Of a DNA stretch of 64,000 nucleotides, positions 50,601 to 64,000 are shown one piece after another. Made by a program: the position numbers and the translations under genes. The notes beneath the pieces were generated by a model, which worked only from the letters and a program-made list of their open reading frames with translations, was not told the DNA's origin and did not search any database. Origin of the DNA: Chromobotia macracanthus (Eukaryota > Chordata > Actinopteri > Cypriniformes > Botiidae). Every line of letters starts with the position of its first letter. Positions within the stretch are counted from its first letter, which is position 1. The stretch is from assembly GCA_036877525.1 (NCBI GenBank), contig JAZGTH010000099.1, positions 1,550,001 to 1,614,000 on the forward strand, read 5' to 3'.

Positions 50601-53600
50601 ATTACCCATAATGCTTTTTCCACAGCAGCAGTCGTGATGGCTTCTGCAGCTTTCCTCTTTGGTCTGGGTTTGCTGGAAGAGATATTATTAGTGTAATATC
50701 TGTCAGAACCAGGAACAACGGGATCTCAGATAGAAAACTCGCTTTGAGAAAAACACATTACGACAAGCACCAGCTGCGCCCTCATATAAACACACACTTA
50801 CTGTTGTTATGACACACAGGAAGTGGACCAGAATCCAGGTTTTTTATTATTTAGAGGCAGTAGTGGCTGTTGTCTCTAACATAACAAATCACTTTTGATC
50901 AGGCAATCTATCACGTTGCAAATTCACAAAATTTAAAATGCTTGTATGCAATGCAGGTTTCTACTCTGTTTTTGGTTAACACTGTTACACATTCTGCAGC
51001 GTACACATAAACATTTAATGTATGTTTGGCTAGACACTGGTACAAACAGTCTCAATGCATGGACAGAAAACAAGTCGTGCTAGAATTACCCAGAATATCT
51101 ACAAACATTAATCACAGTACTCTGTACTCTTCCTGGCTTTCTCTATTTAAAACCACTTCCCACACTCAGACATACTGTAACAAGATGTGATATTTTAACT
51201 AGATGTGCATTTAGCATAATGAATGAGTAACCAAACAGATAATCAGCGCATATGAAGAACAGATGAAATACTTCAGACCTACATGTTTAAACTGTAAATA
51301 TAATGACAATACGTTACTGTAAAATCAATAACAGCTTTTCATTTTTCAATAACAGTATTCATTTCCACTGTAATGCTTTAGGTTTTACACTACTGTACAA
51401 ATACTGTTAAATATACATAACAACATACAATATTGTCTTGAATTTTTTATAAATAAAATTGGTCATGCAAATTTCTCATGTCCAAGGGCTTCAATAACTG
51501 GATATTTTTAATATCTTAGAATAATTTGTGTTATGGAGCAACATTACCTAGAACTGATTTCACTGTATATTTTCCAATAATATTTTGTTGCAATAAATTA
51601 CTCAATATTCAGGTGCTGTGAAACACTCACGACACAAAGGTTAATGAACATACAGACACTGGTAATTAAAACCCATACAGTGTTTTCTCTTAATCACTGT
51701 CTCCTAAATTACCTTTCCTTTGAGTGTTTCACAGCAGCTGAATGGTGACCATTAACCCTGTGTAACTGCTCTGTTGTCTGACACATGACCATGTCATTAC
51801 AAAAGACAAACTGCATTATTATTAGATGGCCTTGCTAAAAATGTTATAATACCCCATAAATCAAAATTAGACAAATGTTACATCTGAGGACATCTACATT
51901 AGTAACTAGTTTTGCATCAGGACCCAGGTTTTACTCTGGACATTAACACCAGACTAAACAATTCAAAATCAAGCAAAATCAAACATTACTAATATATTAT
52001 TAATACTAATATAACCATAACATCTTTCATTATTTAATGAACCTGTCTGGTGTTAAAAGTTTACTGTAGAAACTACTGTACTTTACATTTGCCTTGATCA
52101 CTATAGGTTATTATATCATATAAACTTTGCATATAACTTTCTCACACCAGCATAATTATGGATGATGTATGTTTGATCATTTCATCATGTTTTCTCATCA
52201 TGCATGTTTCTGTCACATTGCTATGAAGGGGATGCCTCCCCTAAACACACACACAGGCCAGATATTATGAAGCAGAAAGTTAGTTTGCCAATATCCTCAT
52301 GTGATGTACTGATCTAATGCACCTGGGAAGCTGAATAAATCTAGCTAGCTTAGAGTCTGAAGATGTGGAAGTTGATTGAAAAGTGAACAACTGCTTCAGT
52401 GAGTGCAGGTGCTCACTGCAATACAGCCCAGTGTTCAGAAGCACTTCAGATGACTTTCTGTGTACAGAAAATATCATTTATAAGTGATTGATGCTGATGC
52501 TGCTCTTGGAAGCTTTTCCACATTTAAGATTACTTAAAGGCCCATTAAGAAGTCCAAAAAGAGTCAGTGGCTCTGTATGTTTCCAATAATTTATAATTGC
52601 TTAGAAATCAAGAAAGTGTTGGTGCAGAATGAGTAGAATGAGTAACCTGCTTAAGTTCTTCTTAGTAAAAAGTCTTTGTTGAGAAAAGTAATTAAGTAAA
52701 TTAAACTATATATTATAAATTATTCTTCAAAATGTAACAAAATTGTGCTTCAGATGGCCTAATCCCTTGAGGATTGAGCCGTCACAACGTATTTCAGTTG
52801 TGACAGACAGCGTATTTTCCCAAGTTGTCTGGTTCAGCTGGAGGTTTACTCTGTACACCTGTCAGGCAGCCCCATTCTGATGCTTCTTTCATTTATCTGA
52901 AATCCATAATATAATTAAGAATTGCAATTTGTGTCATAATCAAGCAGCCCTGTGTGAGCCTGCAAGTACATTTCAAACCTCATTGTGTATATTGTGTGGC
53001 TGCAGTGTATCATTTCTCGCAGCTCATGACTGTGAGTGGCATATGTGAACAACAGTTTGTCCGGCGTGTTTGCCACTCGCCCTGCAGGATGTTAGGCCCA
53101 TGCCGACTCGTGCCAGGCTGATACACGAGAAACAGATTTAAATGGGCTTGTGTTCACTTCCCCTCCAAACAAAATGCAGAAACGGCACTGAATGATAATG
53201 GAAATCCTGAAAGTCTCTGCAAACACAGAAGTCTGTAATCCCGCGGCGGATGTTTTGAAACGTGAATTCAGATTGAATCAGAAATGAGGTAGAATTCCCA
53301 GCAGAGTAACCAACAGCCAGGAAGGTACTGTTGCAGTGCAATCATCAATCAAACAAACAGACAGAAGGAGAAAAGGCACAGAATACATTTCAGTGCACCG
53401 TAGTGTAACGCTCTGCTGGTTGCTGTTTGAGTGTGGAGTTTGCAGCGTGTGGATGATGCTCTTACACACAGTTATAGTGGAAGGTGTAATGCTGTCTGGA
53501 TGGCTCAGGTCTGCTTCTGTGTTCACCTTATATAACACATGGATAAAGCAACCTAAAAGCATCCCCATTCATTTCGTTGCCTGGCTGGCTCAAGCCTCCC

Positions 53601-56600
53601 AGAAATACAGAACCTGCTTAATTCCATCTTTACTCAAAGACACAACATTCCTTTAAAGCTGTTATATATGTATTATTGTTGTTTTAAAACAGAACACATA
53701 AACGGTCTGTACTACCTGACAGATTTCATGGCAGTACGTGTCCTGAGAAATCACCCTCACAGCAGTAGACTCAGTGAACAACAACAGAAATGTAAGCACA
53801 GTCCATCACAGTTACCAGAAGTCACAGAGGCATCTCTCTGCCTGTCACGCTGCTTGTTTGGTCCTGATATCTGATTGGCTGACCTGTCCATGAAGGGTAC
53901 CGACAGCACTGGGAAACGTGGAAAAGCTGTAGAGGGTAAAACTGTCCTTCAGCCTCCACATCCTAGCAAAAAAGTCAAAAGTGGTCAGTTATGACAGGAG
54001 GCAAGTAATCCTCTGCAGTGCACTGTAACTCACATTTAGCTCTCGTCCAATCTGTTACGAAGCACTTTTCACCATCTCATCAGTTCCTAATGGATTAAAT
54101 GGAGATTAAATCACACAATCTGTGATACACTGGGGTCTTGGGAGTCACACATTCATATAATAATCGTTTTATGCTAATGATGTCTAGTGAGGTCATGCAT
54201 ATTTAACACTTCCTTTTTTACTGCCTCACACTTAATTTCATTGTAAGTTTATTTTTAATTTATTTTACACTTTTTTGGTAAGTGTAATACAAAGGGATGA
54301 CCTGTTAAAACAGGGGTCAAGGTTAGACTAGTACGCATGGGTTAGTTAGCCCCTGCTAGCAGATATCATGGCTACACCATTCTGGGGGCAAAAATCACCT
54401 TTGTCATCTTCTTCTTTTCCCCATTCATAAAGTTACGTATAAGATTTTAACAAAGCAGTAACATGTTGCAAGCAACATACAAACCACAAATTTTTCATTA
54501 TATTAAATGTTTTGCCAGTGACATTTTGTCATGCACCAGCTGAGAAAATGCTGCTGGGGTTGAATGCAAATAACCCCCCCAAGCCCCTTGGCTGGGCAGG
54601 TGCATTGTGTGAAACATCATTACATTCACCAGCAGCTGAGAGTTTGCTTGAGATACCACGAGTTACTTGGGACTCATATATTTATGTCTCCTTTATTCTT
54701 AGTATGACACACCAGTTGCATCTCAAGCCCAACAACACATTGTTGAGTCAAAGTATCTGCCAAGTGTATGTGCTTCACTACACAGAGAGAGCAGCTGATT
54801 TATCATCTAAATCTTGAGTCAGTCTTCATTACAGATGCTGCAATGTGCTGATGTGATGTCACTTTCTCCCTGGCACATGTCTGTGCATGTCAGCTGTTTA
54901 AACGTGTCACTTCCTGTCCTGTCGTGACGAAACGGTTGTCAGGATGTGAACAAGCCTGAATACAGCAGCCGAGAGAGCGAATCAAGATTTTATATTGTAG
55001 CTGGAGTAATTCCATAGAAAATAACTAGAGTGCCTGTACATAAGAGGACTGGATGAAGTAATTTACTGGGATAAATTGCTGTATTTTCACACTGGCTAGA
55101 GATTTCAAATCACTTGGGTTCTCTAAATTTTAAACACAGTCTGGCTAAGTGCTCATGTAATTGTTTTCACTCACATTTTACTCAATGTAAAATAAAAAAT
55201 AAAAGAACTGCAGAGTGTCAAAACATGCAGAGATCTCGTATGTCAACAGGAAAGTTACAATGTTTAGTTATCTTTTTAATCTAACTCTTACTGTCATCTT
55301 ATACATGCAATAACCCTGCTGGAAGTAGTCAGTTATTTGTCCCCAAAAGAGATGTAAGAAAGAGAAAAACACTAAAACCACCATAAACAGTGTAGAAAAC
55401 ATTCATTTGTTCATTAATCGTGTGGAGCGTGTCTCCAGTGTGTGGAGCCTGTGCTGGTGTGTGCTGGTGTGTCACACGTTTGACACAATAATCAAACAAT
55501 AATCAGACTGTCAGATCATGTTTCCTGTCCTCTGCTGTCCTCTGGAGAGAAAAAGTAGCCCAATACATTTGTGTTTACTGAGATATGACTCACCAAGGTT
55601 GAGTTATAATAATTGTGCTCTAGAAATCATACTACAGTTGCAAAGCAAACCACAACCTTGAGTTGTTCTTAAATCATGACTGTTACTTCTCAGGGGAGGT
55701 TTAAAATAACTTGCATTATTCTTCCTGATTTCTGCATCATTTATACTATTTTAGCTTGACATTTAAACATGCGCTCACATGTAAATATGAAGTAATGAGT
55801 CCCTGCTGTTCTGCTGAATCTGGACTCACCTGCTCTGCATCGAATCAACCTGCACTGTGCCAAGACTACCCAAAGCAGTGCAAACAGCAAAGCGTTGAAT
55901 GTCTTATGTCAATCAGGTTTAATTATTCCATTTAATGACTCAGTTTATTGCTAGTTTAGCTACTCAGATTCCTAGCTTTTCTAGTTTAGATAGGACTAAA
56001 CTCAGATTCATTAGTGTAGTAAAACAGAAAAGGGAAATCACAAAACTTGTTTATTGATTTCCTAGACAGCAATAAGATCAAATGGAGGACAAATGAAAAC
56101 CTGCTCGGTTCTCTAGTTCTCTCTTCATTATCCTGGGAATAAAACCCCAGTAGTCTGATGAGTGTCTTGAAAGGAAAATACCAAAGTCTTTCATGAGCCT
56201 GAGCTTCATCTGAAGTCTTGAGTCCTTTTTTAAAAAGTGTTTCATTAAGTCTTTTAGATTCTGGTTGCAGAATTTTCTGTTGTCCTGGAATAAAGCAGTG
56301 ACAGGGTGTTGATAATCATTATACTGTAGCTTTGCAGCCTGCTGCAGTCATCTTGATGTATGAAAATGTGTAAGTGTGCTGATAAAATTTGTGTTATAGT
56401 CTATTTTGTCACTGCATTTGTATATTTTGTATGTAATGGATTAGAATACAGTTCAGAATACAACTTCTGCAAAATGTCACAGGTCTGTAAATAACAACAC
56501 CCTGATCTTGCCCTGATGATGGGGCATTATTTATCTTCTCCACAAGCTTGTAGTTTTCCTTCTTTTGGTTCTGGCAGTTGCTGTAGTCATTCATCACTGT

Positions 56601-59322
56601 AGAGCTGATGTCCTCACTTCTGTAGGCTCATTATCGATGCAGCTCCGCTCCTTCACACATCATGTGCCATCAGTCAAGTCAAGAGCTCGACCCCCGTCCA
56701 TCATTGCTTATGCTTCTCTCTTTATTTCTGTTTCACACACACAAGGTGGTGAATAAACCAAGTTCAAGTCAATATCTGTGCACGTGGGTCATGTTCATGA
56801 AAAGATGAATGCCTGATGATGTCACACTTTACCTCAGTAACCGCTCACAGAAATCACTCTCTGCAGCTGAGGTGGGTGTCAGGACGTGTTATTACATCAT
56901 CATTTCTATAGGAATATGGGTTCTTCTGCATTCACATGACCTCTGGTCATCTTTTTCTATGTCTTGTCTTATTTTCAAGCTCATTTACATCATTTTTAGA
57001 TGAGTGTTTCGTAAGTGTGTAGATGCGGACTGCTCTCCATTGCATACAGCAGTAATTTGGACTGCAGTGAGGAGAGATTGTTCAGGGTAATACATTCTCA
57101 GCACAAAGGGAATATAAGTGTTTATACAGAAGTGAGCTTAAACTGTTTTTGAATTTTACTGTGCTTGGCACAATGTTTCATTCATTCCTCAAAAACTCTC
57201 TAAGAGTTGGTAAGTAATCTCAGCCACCCACAGTTTGTTCACTGACTGTCTGATGCTTATTACAAACAAAAACAAATGGCAGAAGCTGGCTGAAATCTGA
57301 CTGGCTGGCTTCACACAGCTTTGGAAAGAACAGGCACACTGGTTTGTTGATCAGACAGTCTATTCTTGACTAATTCCTGGCAGTTCTTGTGGATCAGACT
57401 TTATGCTGTTTTCTAAAGGTCTGGCTACACAAAACTAGATAGCAAACATTTATCCAATGAAGCGTCTAGTGCATTCAGACGTCTCATTTTATCAGTGAGG
57501 GAAATTAATGACTCTGGCACTGCTGGCACCATGAACTTTGGAAAAGCTTTAAGAATGTAACAGAAGATTGTGAAGAAGATAGAACAGTAGTATAGACAAA
57601 CATGTGATTATAAGAGAAACAAGTAGATAAAATATGCATATACAGTGTCCTCTATAAGTATTGGGAAAGAAAAGAAAAATTGCTCTGTTTATATATATAT
57701 ATAACTTTATATATGCATTGTATCCAAAGTTTTGGATTATCTAAAACATTTAATAGATACATGACACTGTTATAGACTCAAAAGAAACTTATGAGTTTAT
57801 GTAAAGTAACTTTAAAAAGGTTTTATATGAAAAAATCAACGTGGTCATGTTTCTTCTAAAATGTCTTGGAAATAGAAGCAAATCAGACATTCAGTGAAAA
57901 CACACAGCTATAAAATGAGGATGGTTAGCTCAGTTCATTTAGTCTTGGGAAAATTTTGATCAATTGTTTGCTTTTGTTTTTCCTCTAATCTGATCATAAG
58001 TTAAAACCTTTGGAAACCAGTTGTTTAGAATAAATTTCATGGCTGTTGAAGGTTTACAAGAGCATTTGATGGACCCACACAGCTGAGGGTGTCATTTACA
58101 TCGTCTTGCTCTGTATGATTTGTATGGATTGACAGCAGATGAGCTGGTGCATTTACTCCTCCAAAACCCCAAAAGTCTAATAGTAAATGTTTTTGCAGGG
58201 TGCCCAGAGTGCAGTTGTAGCTCATACATATTGTGGGTGGATGGCGGATTGTTAAAAATTGCTCTTTCTTTCCGCAGCCACTTGAGCTGATTGTGTGACA
58301 GTGCGGAGGCAGAGGAGCAGTGGGGAGTCGCACATGAGCAGAAACACACACATATACACACACCCCTTTAGAACTACAGACACACTGTATATCCCCCCAT
58401 TCTCAATAATGCCTGCATTGCTTTGCAGTGGTAAGCCAGGGTTAGTTAGTGCACTATGTGTGATTCATATCATTCAGAGGGGTGAGACACGCTGCTACAG
58501 CCTGTGATGTGTTTTGAGCAAACAGAGAGAATTCTGGGTATCTTACCTGTTCTAAATTTTTAACTTTACACAGTTTGTGGATCTGCTGTAGGTTGATTAT
58601 CAGTAAACAGTGACATTTGTACTAGAAAAATTCAGAAATTTGTTATTGTTATGTTTTAAAAATGCTTTCATACGAAAAGGTTATGGCTGAACTTTCAGGA
58701 AATCATGTATTCCCCATTCAAAGTATCATCAGGCAAAAAACAAGAAATTATAAACAATTACAAATAAATCTACAATTATACAATGTTTTTTACACATTCA
58801 GGGTTTATTGCAACTGGACACATGGTCAAAACCACTGTAGACCACACATATTAATCAAATAATCAAAACTGTGGTTAACAAAGACGTGTTTATGACACAG
58901 TGTGGCTGGGGGTAAAAGCACCAATAGTTAAAGTTATAGCCCTGCATTATTTCAACCCTGTAACAGTAAGTTTGGATCACACCACACTATTTATAGACTG
59001 TATTCTTGTTCTTTGTGTCAAGAATATTCGTCATCATTTTTTCCCCATACAGTTGAACTATTGATCTGTAATGAAGCAGAAGACAGAATTGTGCAGAGAG
59101 GACAAGAAAATGAAGGAGGAAAGAAGAGAATTATAGTCAGAAGAGAATACTGAGACGCTGAGAATGAGACAGAAATGACAGAAAAATGAATGAAAAATGA
59201 CAATGAAGGTGATGTCAGAGGAGAAAGCGACACAGCAAGAGACAGAGAGAGAGAGAGTTCATTTTAGTTTCAAAGAAACTTTACTTATAAAAATAGACAG
59301 CACTTCTCTTGCTTTTACTGCC
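47642..59322. other. iqsec3: Intron sequence between the probable 78-nt exon and the GT-rich array
   Basis: About 11.7 kb of mostly unique AT-rich sequence. It contains the 24-bp minisatellite at 48645-48850, a remnant resembling the end of a Tc1-type element (CAGTGTCCTCTATAAGTATT at about 57643), and a TA run near 57690. The stretch at about 52980-53160 is complex and less AT-rich. No exon or gene was recognised. Confidence 0.45.
48645..48850. repeat. Short 24-bp minisatellite, about 8 units
   Basis: The unit reads AAGCGTTCCTCAGC followed by GATGATATGA. One unit has a 3-nt insertion (CTCCTGAGC), and the first unit is degenerate. In one frame it reads DDMKAFLS repeated eight times within an open frame at 48513-48905. 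That frame has no flanking splice context or recognisable ends, so I treat it as repeat sequence. Confidence 0.92.
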
Positions 59323-59481
59323 ACGTGTGTGTGCATGTGTTATTGTGTGTGTGTGTTATTCTGTGTGCATGTGTTATTGTGTGTGTGTGTTATTGTGTTA
59401 TTGTGTGTGTTATTGTGTGTGTTATTGTGTGTGCATGTGTTATTGTGTGTGTGTGTGTGTTATTGTGTGTGCATGTGTTAT

Positions 59482-59512
<31 letters not shown>

Positions 59513-60085
59513 TATTGTGTGTGCATGTGTTATTGTGTGTGTGTGTTATTGTGTGCGTGTGTGTTATTGTGTGTGTTATTGTGTGTGTGTGTGTGTGTGT
59601 TATTGTGTGTGTGTGTGTGTGTGTGTTATTGTGTGTGCATGTGTTATTGTGTGTGTGTGTTATTGTGTGTGTGTGTGTGTGTATGTGTGCATGTGTGATT
59701 GTGTGTGCATGTGTTATTGTGTGTGTGTGTGTTATTGTGTGTGTGTGTTATTGTGTGTGTGTGTGTGTATGTGTGCATGTGTGATTGTGTGTGCATGTGT
59801 TATTGTGTGTGTGTGTGTGTGTGTTATTGTGTGTGTGTGTGTGCATGTGTGATTGTGTGTGCATGTGTGTATGTGTGCATGTGTGATTGTGTGTGCATGT
59901 GTTATTGTGTGTGTGTGTGTTATTGTGTGTGTGTGTTATCGTGTGTGTGTGTGTGTGTGCATGTGTTATTGTGTGTGCGCGTGTGTTATTGTGTGTGCGC
60001 GTGTGTTATTGTGTGCGCGTGTGTTATTGTGTGTGTGTTATTGTGTGTGTGTGATTGTGTGTGTGATTGTGTGTGTGTGTGGGGG
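59323..60085. repeat. GT-rich compound microsatellite
   Basis: Runs of (GT)n are interrupted at short intervals by TTATT and by GCAT, giving recurring words GTGTTATTGTGTG and GTGCATGTGTTATTGT. The array ends in a G run at about 60083. The long Cys/Val open frames on the plus strand are products of the repeat. Confidence 0.97.
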
Positions 60086-62658
60086 TGCTCTGGCTCAGAC
60101 ACTTTGTCTTGTGATTTTCCAGCAGCGCCGTGACCCCTCACATCTGCATATCTACTGTCTCATCCTCTCAGTCTGTGTTCGTTCTCGAGAGAATGATACA
60201 AATAAATAACATTATAAAAAGAAAAGAAACATTTTCACTCTGCTCTGCTGTTGTAACTATTTACAAGTTGCAGATACAAAACCTGCAAGATGAACAGCAA
60301 AGATAAAAAGGGCATTAATAAAAGCAGATGTTTCTGCAGGTAATGGGCACTCGGGGTTTTAAGCACTAGTCTATTTTTGTTCTCTGCCGGTGGCACCTGC
60401 TGAGGAAAAGCTGTATTTCAACATCTATTATTCACAGATTCCACTTCACTGAAGTTTCACAAGGAATGGCTTCGACTAACATGATTCTCCTGCAGTCAGT
60501 TGTACACACTGATAGTGACTTATGAAGCCCAATCAAAAGATAAATCGTATCCAGTATTATTCTGTCAAGCTCACTGCTGTTTTCTTTTATTCCTCCAGTC
60601 TTTGTGCCTGTGTCACACTGCATATGTTACGGGGATGCTCTGATTTTGTGTCACTGACTCTGTCTTATCGCTTTAGTCATTTCTGGAAGGAGCCGATCTT
60701 TATCCCCCATGTTAATCCCAACAGTGACGCCACAAATGCTTGTTCAGATAGAATACAGGCACTTATTTACACAAATCAGGTGGGTCAGTGTGTCATTTCC
60801 CCCCTGTATTTCTGGGTTTCTTTTTTAACAAAAGCATTTCTTGTCTGAATAAGCTGGTTTATTTGACTAAAACTAAAAACCAGGTGAACTGCCACATAGA
60901 CAGCTGCTGTCTGAGGCAGATCTTAACTGCAGTGTAGCCTCGTATGTTGAAGTTTCCAGTGTATATTTGCACTTATTCTTGATTGTTAATATTTGATGTT
61001 AACATTGTTGTCTTCAGAAGATGCTGATTTAAGAACAGTCTTTGTGTCTGGGGCGCATCTTTCATGATTTAAAAATACCGTTCAGGCAGACAGATCGCTG
61101 GGTTTGGAACAGAGCTATTGTGTGCCATTAGTCGTTTCATTAACCCTTTCATTTGAATAGAAGCTATTTCAGACAGCTGGGTATTAAACAGATATGTTTT
61201 TACTCCTTGCCACAGTCAGGAATTGTGCAGAATCCCTGATGATACTCTTACAAACCTGCAAAACAATGCAAACATTTAGTTTGTGGCAAAAATACAGCCT
61301 ATCAGCCATCAGATACATTTACTTTTACAATCAGTGCGTGTCTGCTTTGTCGTCACCATTGCCATGTGATCAGGATGGAGTTTCATGCTTCATGCATACC
61401 TGAAGAGTCGGCAGAGTCTTTTAAAAGCTGTGCAGAACTGTGACTGGGACCTCCAGCACTCTGTGGTATTAGACTGTGCCAAATGTATACAGAGTGCTTC
61501 TAATGCCTCTCACTGTCTCACACATACACAGTCACACTTGCTAAAAGAGAAGAGGCAGAGATAGAGAGAGATGTGGGTAAGTAGAGGACACAGGACCGAA
61601 AGGGCAGAGCCCAAACAGAAAGATGGGTGAAGAAAAACAGAGAGAGAAATCTACAGTGACAGGGTAAAGTAAAGAGGGAAGCTAAAACAGAGAGACAGAT
61701 GAGAGTAGAGAGATCTGTGGTCCATTATTAATGTTTACCTGCCACTTGGAAAGCAAAACAAAAGCACCCGGAGTCATCTGCATCTCCACAGACTCCACTG
61801 TGAAGAGTGTAGTTACTCCAGGGCTGCTGTAGACCTGCAGGACACCCTCTAAACTTCTGACAGTGTTTTGATCCAGTGGCGTTCTCTGCTGTGACTGGCT
61901 GTCTTTACACTCCAGAAGAACCTTCAGGAGCTGTTTACATACAGCCTAATCATCTAATAATAATCTGAGGGATCACTAAATCTGAATTAAAAGTCTTTGT
62001 GTAAATATCTCTATTGGAACAAAATGATTCATTGAGCTCAGTCTGAATGAAACTTCTATCTCATTAAATATACTGTGTAAATCTTAAAAATAGTGCTAAA
62101 TAAGATATTTCTTGTGATGCAAACCTTTGAGACTAGATGTGTTTTTTTTCTTTTATCAGGTAAAAGTCATAACCAGTTTAAGCAAAATCCAATGTGACTT
62201 TTGCCTGTCATTACCTTGATTTTGCTCTCCTGCAAACCTTTACTGGCATTCACAGGCAGGGCTGGTCCGAGCCAAAAGTCTTAGTCTTATATAAATGTGA
62301 CTCTCTTGCATTTGCAAGTTTTAATAGTTAACAGTGTTTTGTTAACTATTAACAAACACACACACACACACACACTGTGCTCTCTGCATGATTGTGTCTT
62401 CTGTCTGTGTGTCACATGTTGGGTGTCACAAGTCACTGTATGTCCCACTCTGTCATGTCCATCCTGTAATGGACAGTAGGGGCTCCTGCCCAGAGACAAT
62501 CGCTTCACCTCTTTCTCTTTGCCCTGCTGGGCACAGTTGAAACGGGAGGGAGAGATTGATATTGGCTCATCTTTAGGCCACGCCCCCTGAGCTGGAGGAC
62601 AAGGTCAAATGGTGGCTGGGCTGCAGGCTGACTCTTCGTTTTCTCCTCCTTTCCGCAG
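60086..62658. other. iqsec3: Intron sequence before the iqsec3 exon at 62659
   Basis: No exon was recognised. A GA-rich patch lies at about 61548-61710 and a (CA)n run of about 13 units at 62348-62373. The sequence at 60330-60480 is complex and could hold a conserved element. The pyrimidine tract before the next acceptor is TTTTCTCCTCCTTTCCGCAG. Confidence 0.5.
62348..62373. repeat. (CA)n microsatellite
   Basis: An uninterrupted ACACAC run about 26 bases long, inside the iqsec3 intron. Confidence 0.9.
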
Positions 62659-63115
62659 TGAAGATCCACCCTCCTCTTCCCTCATTGCGACACCATCCCC
62701 TGAGGAAACTGTATCGCCCTCACCAGGTGTGACCCCTACCAGTGCTCCCCAGTCCGTAGACCAGGTGACGCCTCAAGCTGCAGAAAGCACTGTGACATCT
62801 GTCGATGGAGGAGGAGGAGATGGGGATGGAGGTGGAGCTCAAGACAGAAGAAGTGCTCAGGTGGAGGAGGATGAGGTGAGGGCACAGGAGACAGAAAAGG
62901 AGGAAGAAAAGCCCCAGGTGCAACAACAATATGAGCAGGAGGAGGAGAAGAAAGAGACAGAGGAGCAGGGAAAGGAAGCAGCATGTACGGGGGGTGCGGG
63001 AAGGAGGCCAAGCTTGCATCACACTGCCTCACCAATCAGAGTGCAGAGGAACGGCATGTGCAGCCACTCCACAACCTCGGACTATGAACTCTCACTCAAC
63101 CTCAAAAACAAGCAG
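62659..63115 (+). CDS. iqsec3: IQ motif and SEC7 domain protein 3, internal exon upstream of the IQ motif
   Basis: The acceptor TTTCCGCAG ends at 62658 and the exon ends LKNKQ at 63115 before GTAGGG. It has 1 nt plus 152 codons, continuing phase 2 from exon 1 or from the 78-nt exon, and finishing in phase 0. The first two-thirds are low-complexity: SPSPGVTPTSAPQSVDQVTP, a Gly/Asp run (GGGGDGDGGG) and a Glu/Lys/Gln-rich run (about 62870-62980). The last part reads HHTASPIRVQRNGMCSHSTT and SDYELSLNLKNKQ, the conserved IQSEC segment that directly precedes the IQ calmodulin-binding motif (EMLEHKYGG region) in the family. The IQ exon itself must lie beyond 64000. The disordered acidic stretch is probably poorly conserved between species. 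Confidence 0.9.
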
Positions 63116-64000
63116 GTAGGGAGCAAGGCACTGTGGGATTGTGGTCTTGGGTTCGTGTGAGTGTGTGCTTCAGGCTCATAAGGGATTTGCTGTTGTACTT
63201 TATATGGTTGCTTTTAGGTGCTGAGTTTGTTTGAGGTTAAGGGTGTACAGGGCAATGGACCTTGCTGAAGTTGGATGTTTATAGGGTTAATCATCCACCA
63301 TCATCTCATACACATCCATCAGCATCTCCATCAGCTTTCTAACCTGTCAGTAGGCCCACATGGAATCTGTGTGGAATGTGTGTGGAAAATATGCTGAATT
63401 TTGTGGAAATTTGGTCAGATGTGTTAAACAGAGTATTATCACATCTACACAGCTACATGAATTGAATAACATTTATAGCCATGTGAACTCTTATACACTG
63501 TTCATACAGGTATAAACACTCAGTACGCTTTTCAACTGTAAATGATTATCCGTCCCATCCCTAAAAAAAAACTGGAATACTGGCAGGAACTGGCAGGAAT
63601 ATTCTGTAAACACTGACATTAATCTGCTGTGCTGCATTTCACAATGTTTATAACTTGACTAAGTGTCTCAGAAATAGAACCTGTATGGTATGACCAGCTG
63701 AATAAACACTGAGGTAACCGTCCAACACACGTTTGCATAAACCTACATTTAAAACGTTTATATACGGAACACAAAAACACATTCTATGTAAATAGCCTGA
63801 TACACTCTTAATTATAACTGAGAGATTCAACTGGCTATAATATTTCATAAATAAACATGGGTGGTGTGTGTGTGGAGGGGCATACTGGAGGCTTTTGGCA
63901 AAATTTGCAGATTCCATGCAGGCCTACACGTTATTCTTAATGTAATGTGTTTGGACTAAAGAGAGGAAAAATCTATAACTTTGGAGCAAAATCTAGTGAA
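63116..64000 (+). other. iqsec3: Start of the next iqsec3 intron
   Basis: No exon is visible up to the right edge. The sequence is AT-rich, with no recognisable repeat other than a short direct repeat GGAACTGGCAGGAA/T near 63580. Confidence 0.55.

Larger units (their letters stand above)
28787..62658 (+). other. iqsec3: Giant first intron region of iqsec3
   Basis: This 33.9-kb stretch separates exon 1 from the exon at 62659. It is probably split by a 78-nt exon at 47564-47641 into introns of 18,777 and 15,017 nt. It contains three long tandem arrays, two smaller ones and assorted repeat remnants, all listed separately. I saw no nested gene on either strand. Confidence 0.8.

Noticed and set aside
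59197..60209. Several Cys/Val-rich open frames
   Set aside because: They are products of the GT-rich microsatellite.

Overview
The window is vertebrate nuclear DNA, almost certainly from a teleost fish. It is AT-rich, its genes are split into many small exons with GT-AG introns, it carries tRNA-derived fish-type SINEs and short inverted-repeat elements, and its proteins match vertebrate families. Four protein-coding genes can be supported. All exon structures below were read directly from splice sites and reading phase.

Layout. (1) 1420-2123, minus strand: the first two coding exons of st8sia1 (GD3 synthase); the rest lies off the left edge. A CpG-rich patch and four complete CRE palindromes surround its first exon. 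(2) 5742-8774, plus strand: a complete slow-skeletal-type troponin I gene with a TATA box and a 4-nt micro-exon. (3) 12357-21085, minus strand: a complete 19-exon b4galnt3-type gene encoding 721 residues (membrane anchor, PA14 domain, beta-1,4-GalNAc-transferase domain). (4) 28329 to beyond the right edge, plus strand: the start of iqsec3, with exon 1 at 28329-28786, a probable 78-nt exon at 47564-47641, and an exon at 62659-63115 that ends just before the expected IQ motif.

The long stretch between the iqsec3 exons is the most unusual part. It holds three separate multi-kilobase tandem arrays: a CACAT/CACAG satellite of about 4.9 kb starting 24 bases after the exon 1 donor, a 24-bp minisatellite of about 2.3 kb, and a 34-bp minisatellite of about 2.8 kb. 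A smaller 24-bp minisatellite and a GT-rich array of about 0.76 kb lie further on. Most of the very long open frames in this part are products of these repeats, not genes.

st8sia1, b4galnt3 and iqsec3 all have human counterparts on 12p, so this looks like a conserved 12p-type block with a troponin I gene inserted or retained in it. The genes do not form a pathway. st8sia1 and b4galnt3 are both Golgi glycosyltransferases, troponin I is a thin-filament protein, and iqsec3 is an ARF exchange factor of inhibitory synapses. No operon-like or novel multi-gene system was found. The notable observations concern repeat architecture, exon structure and regulatory-site clusters.
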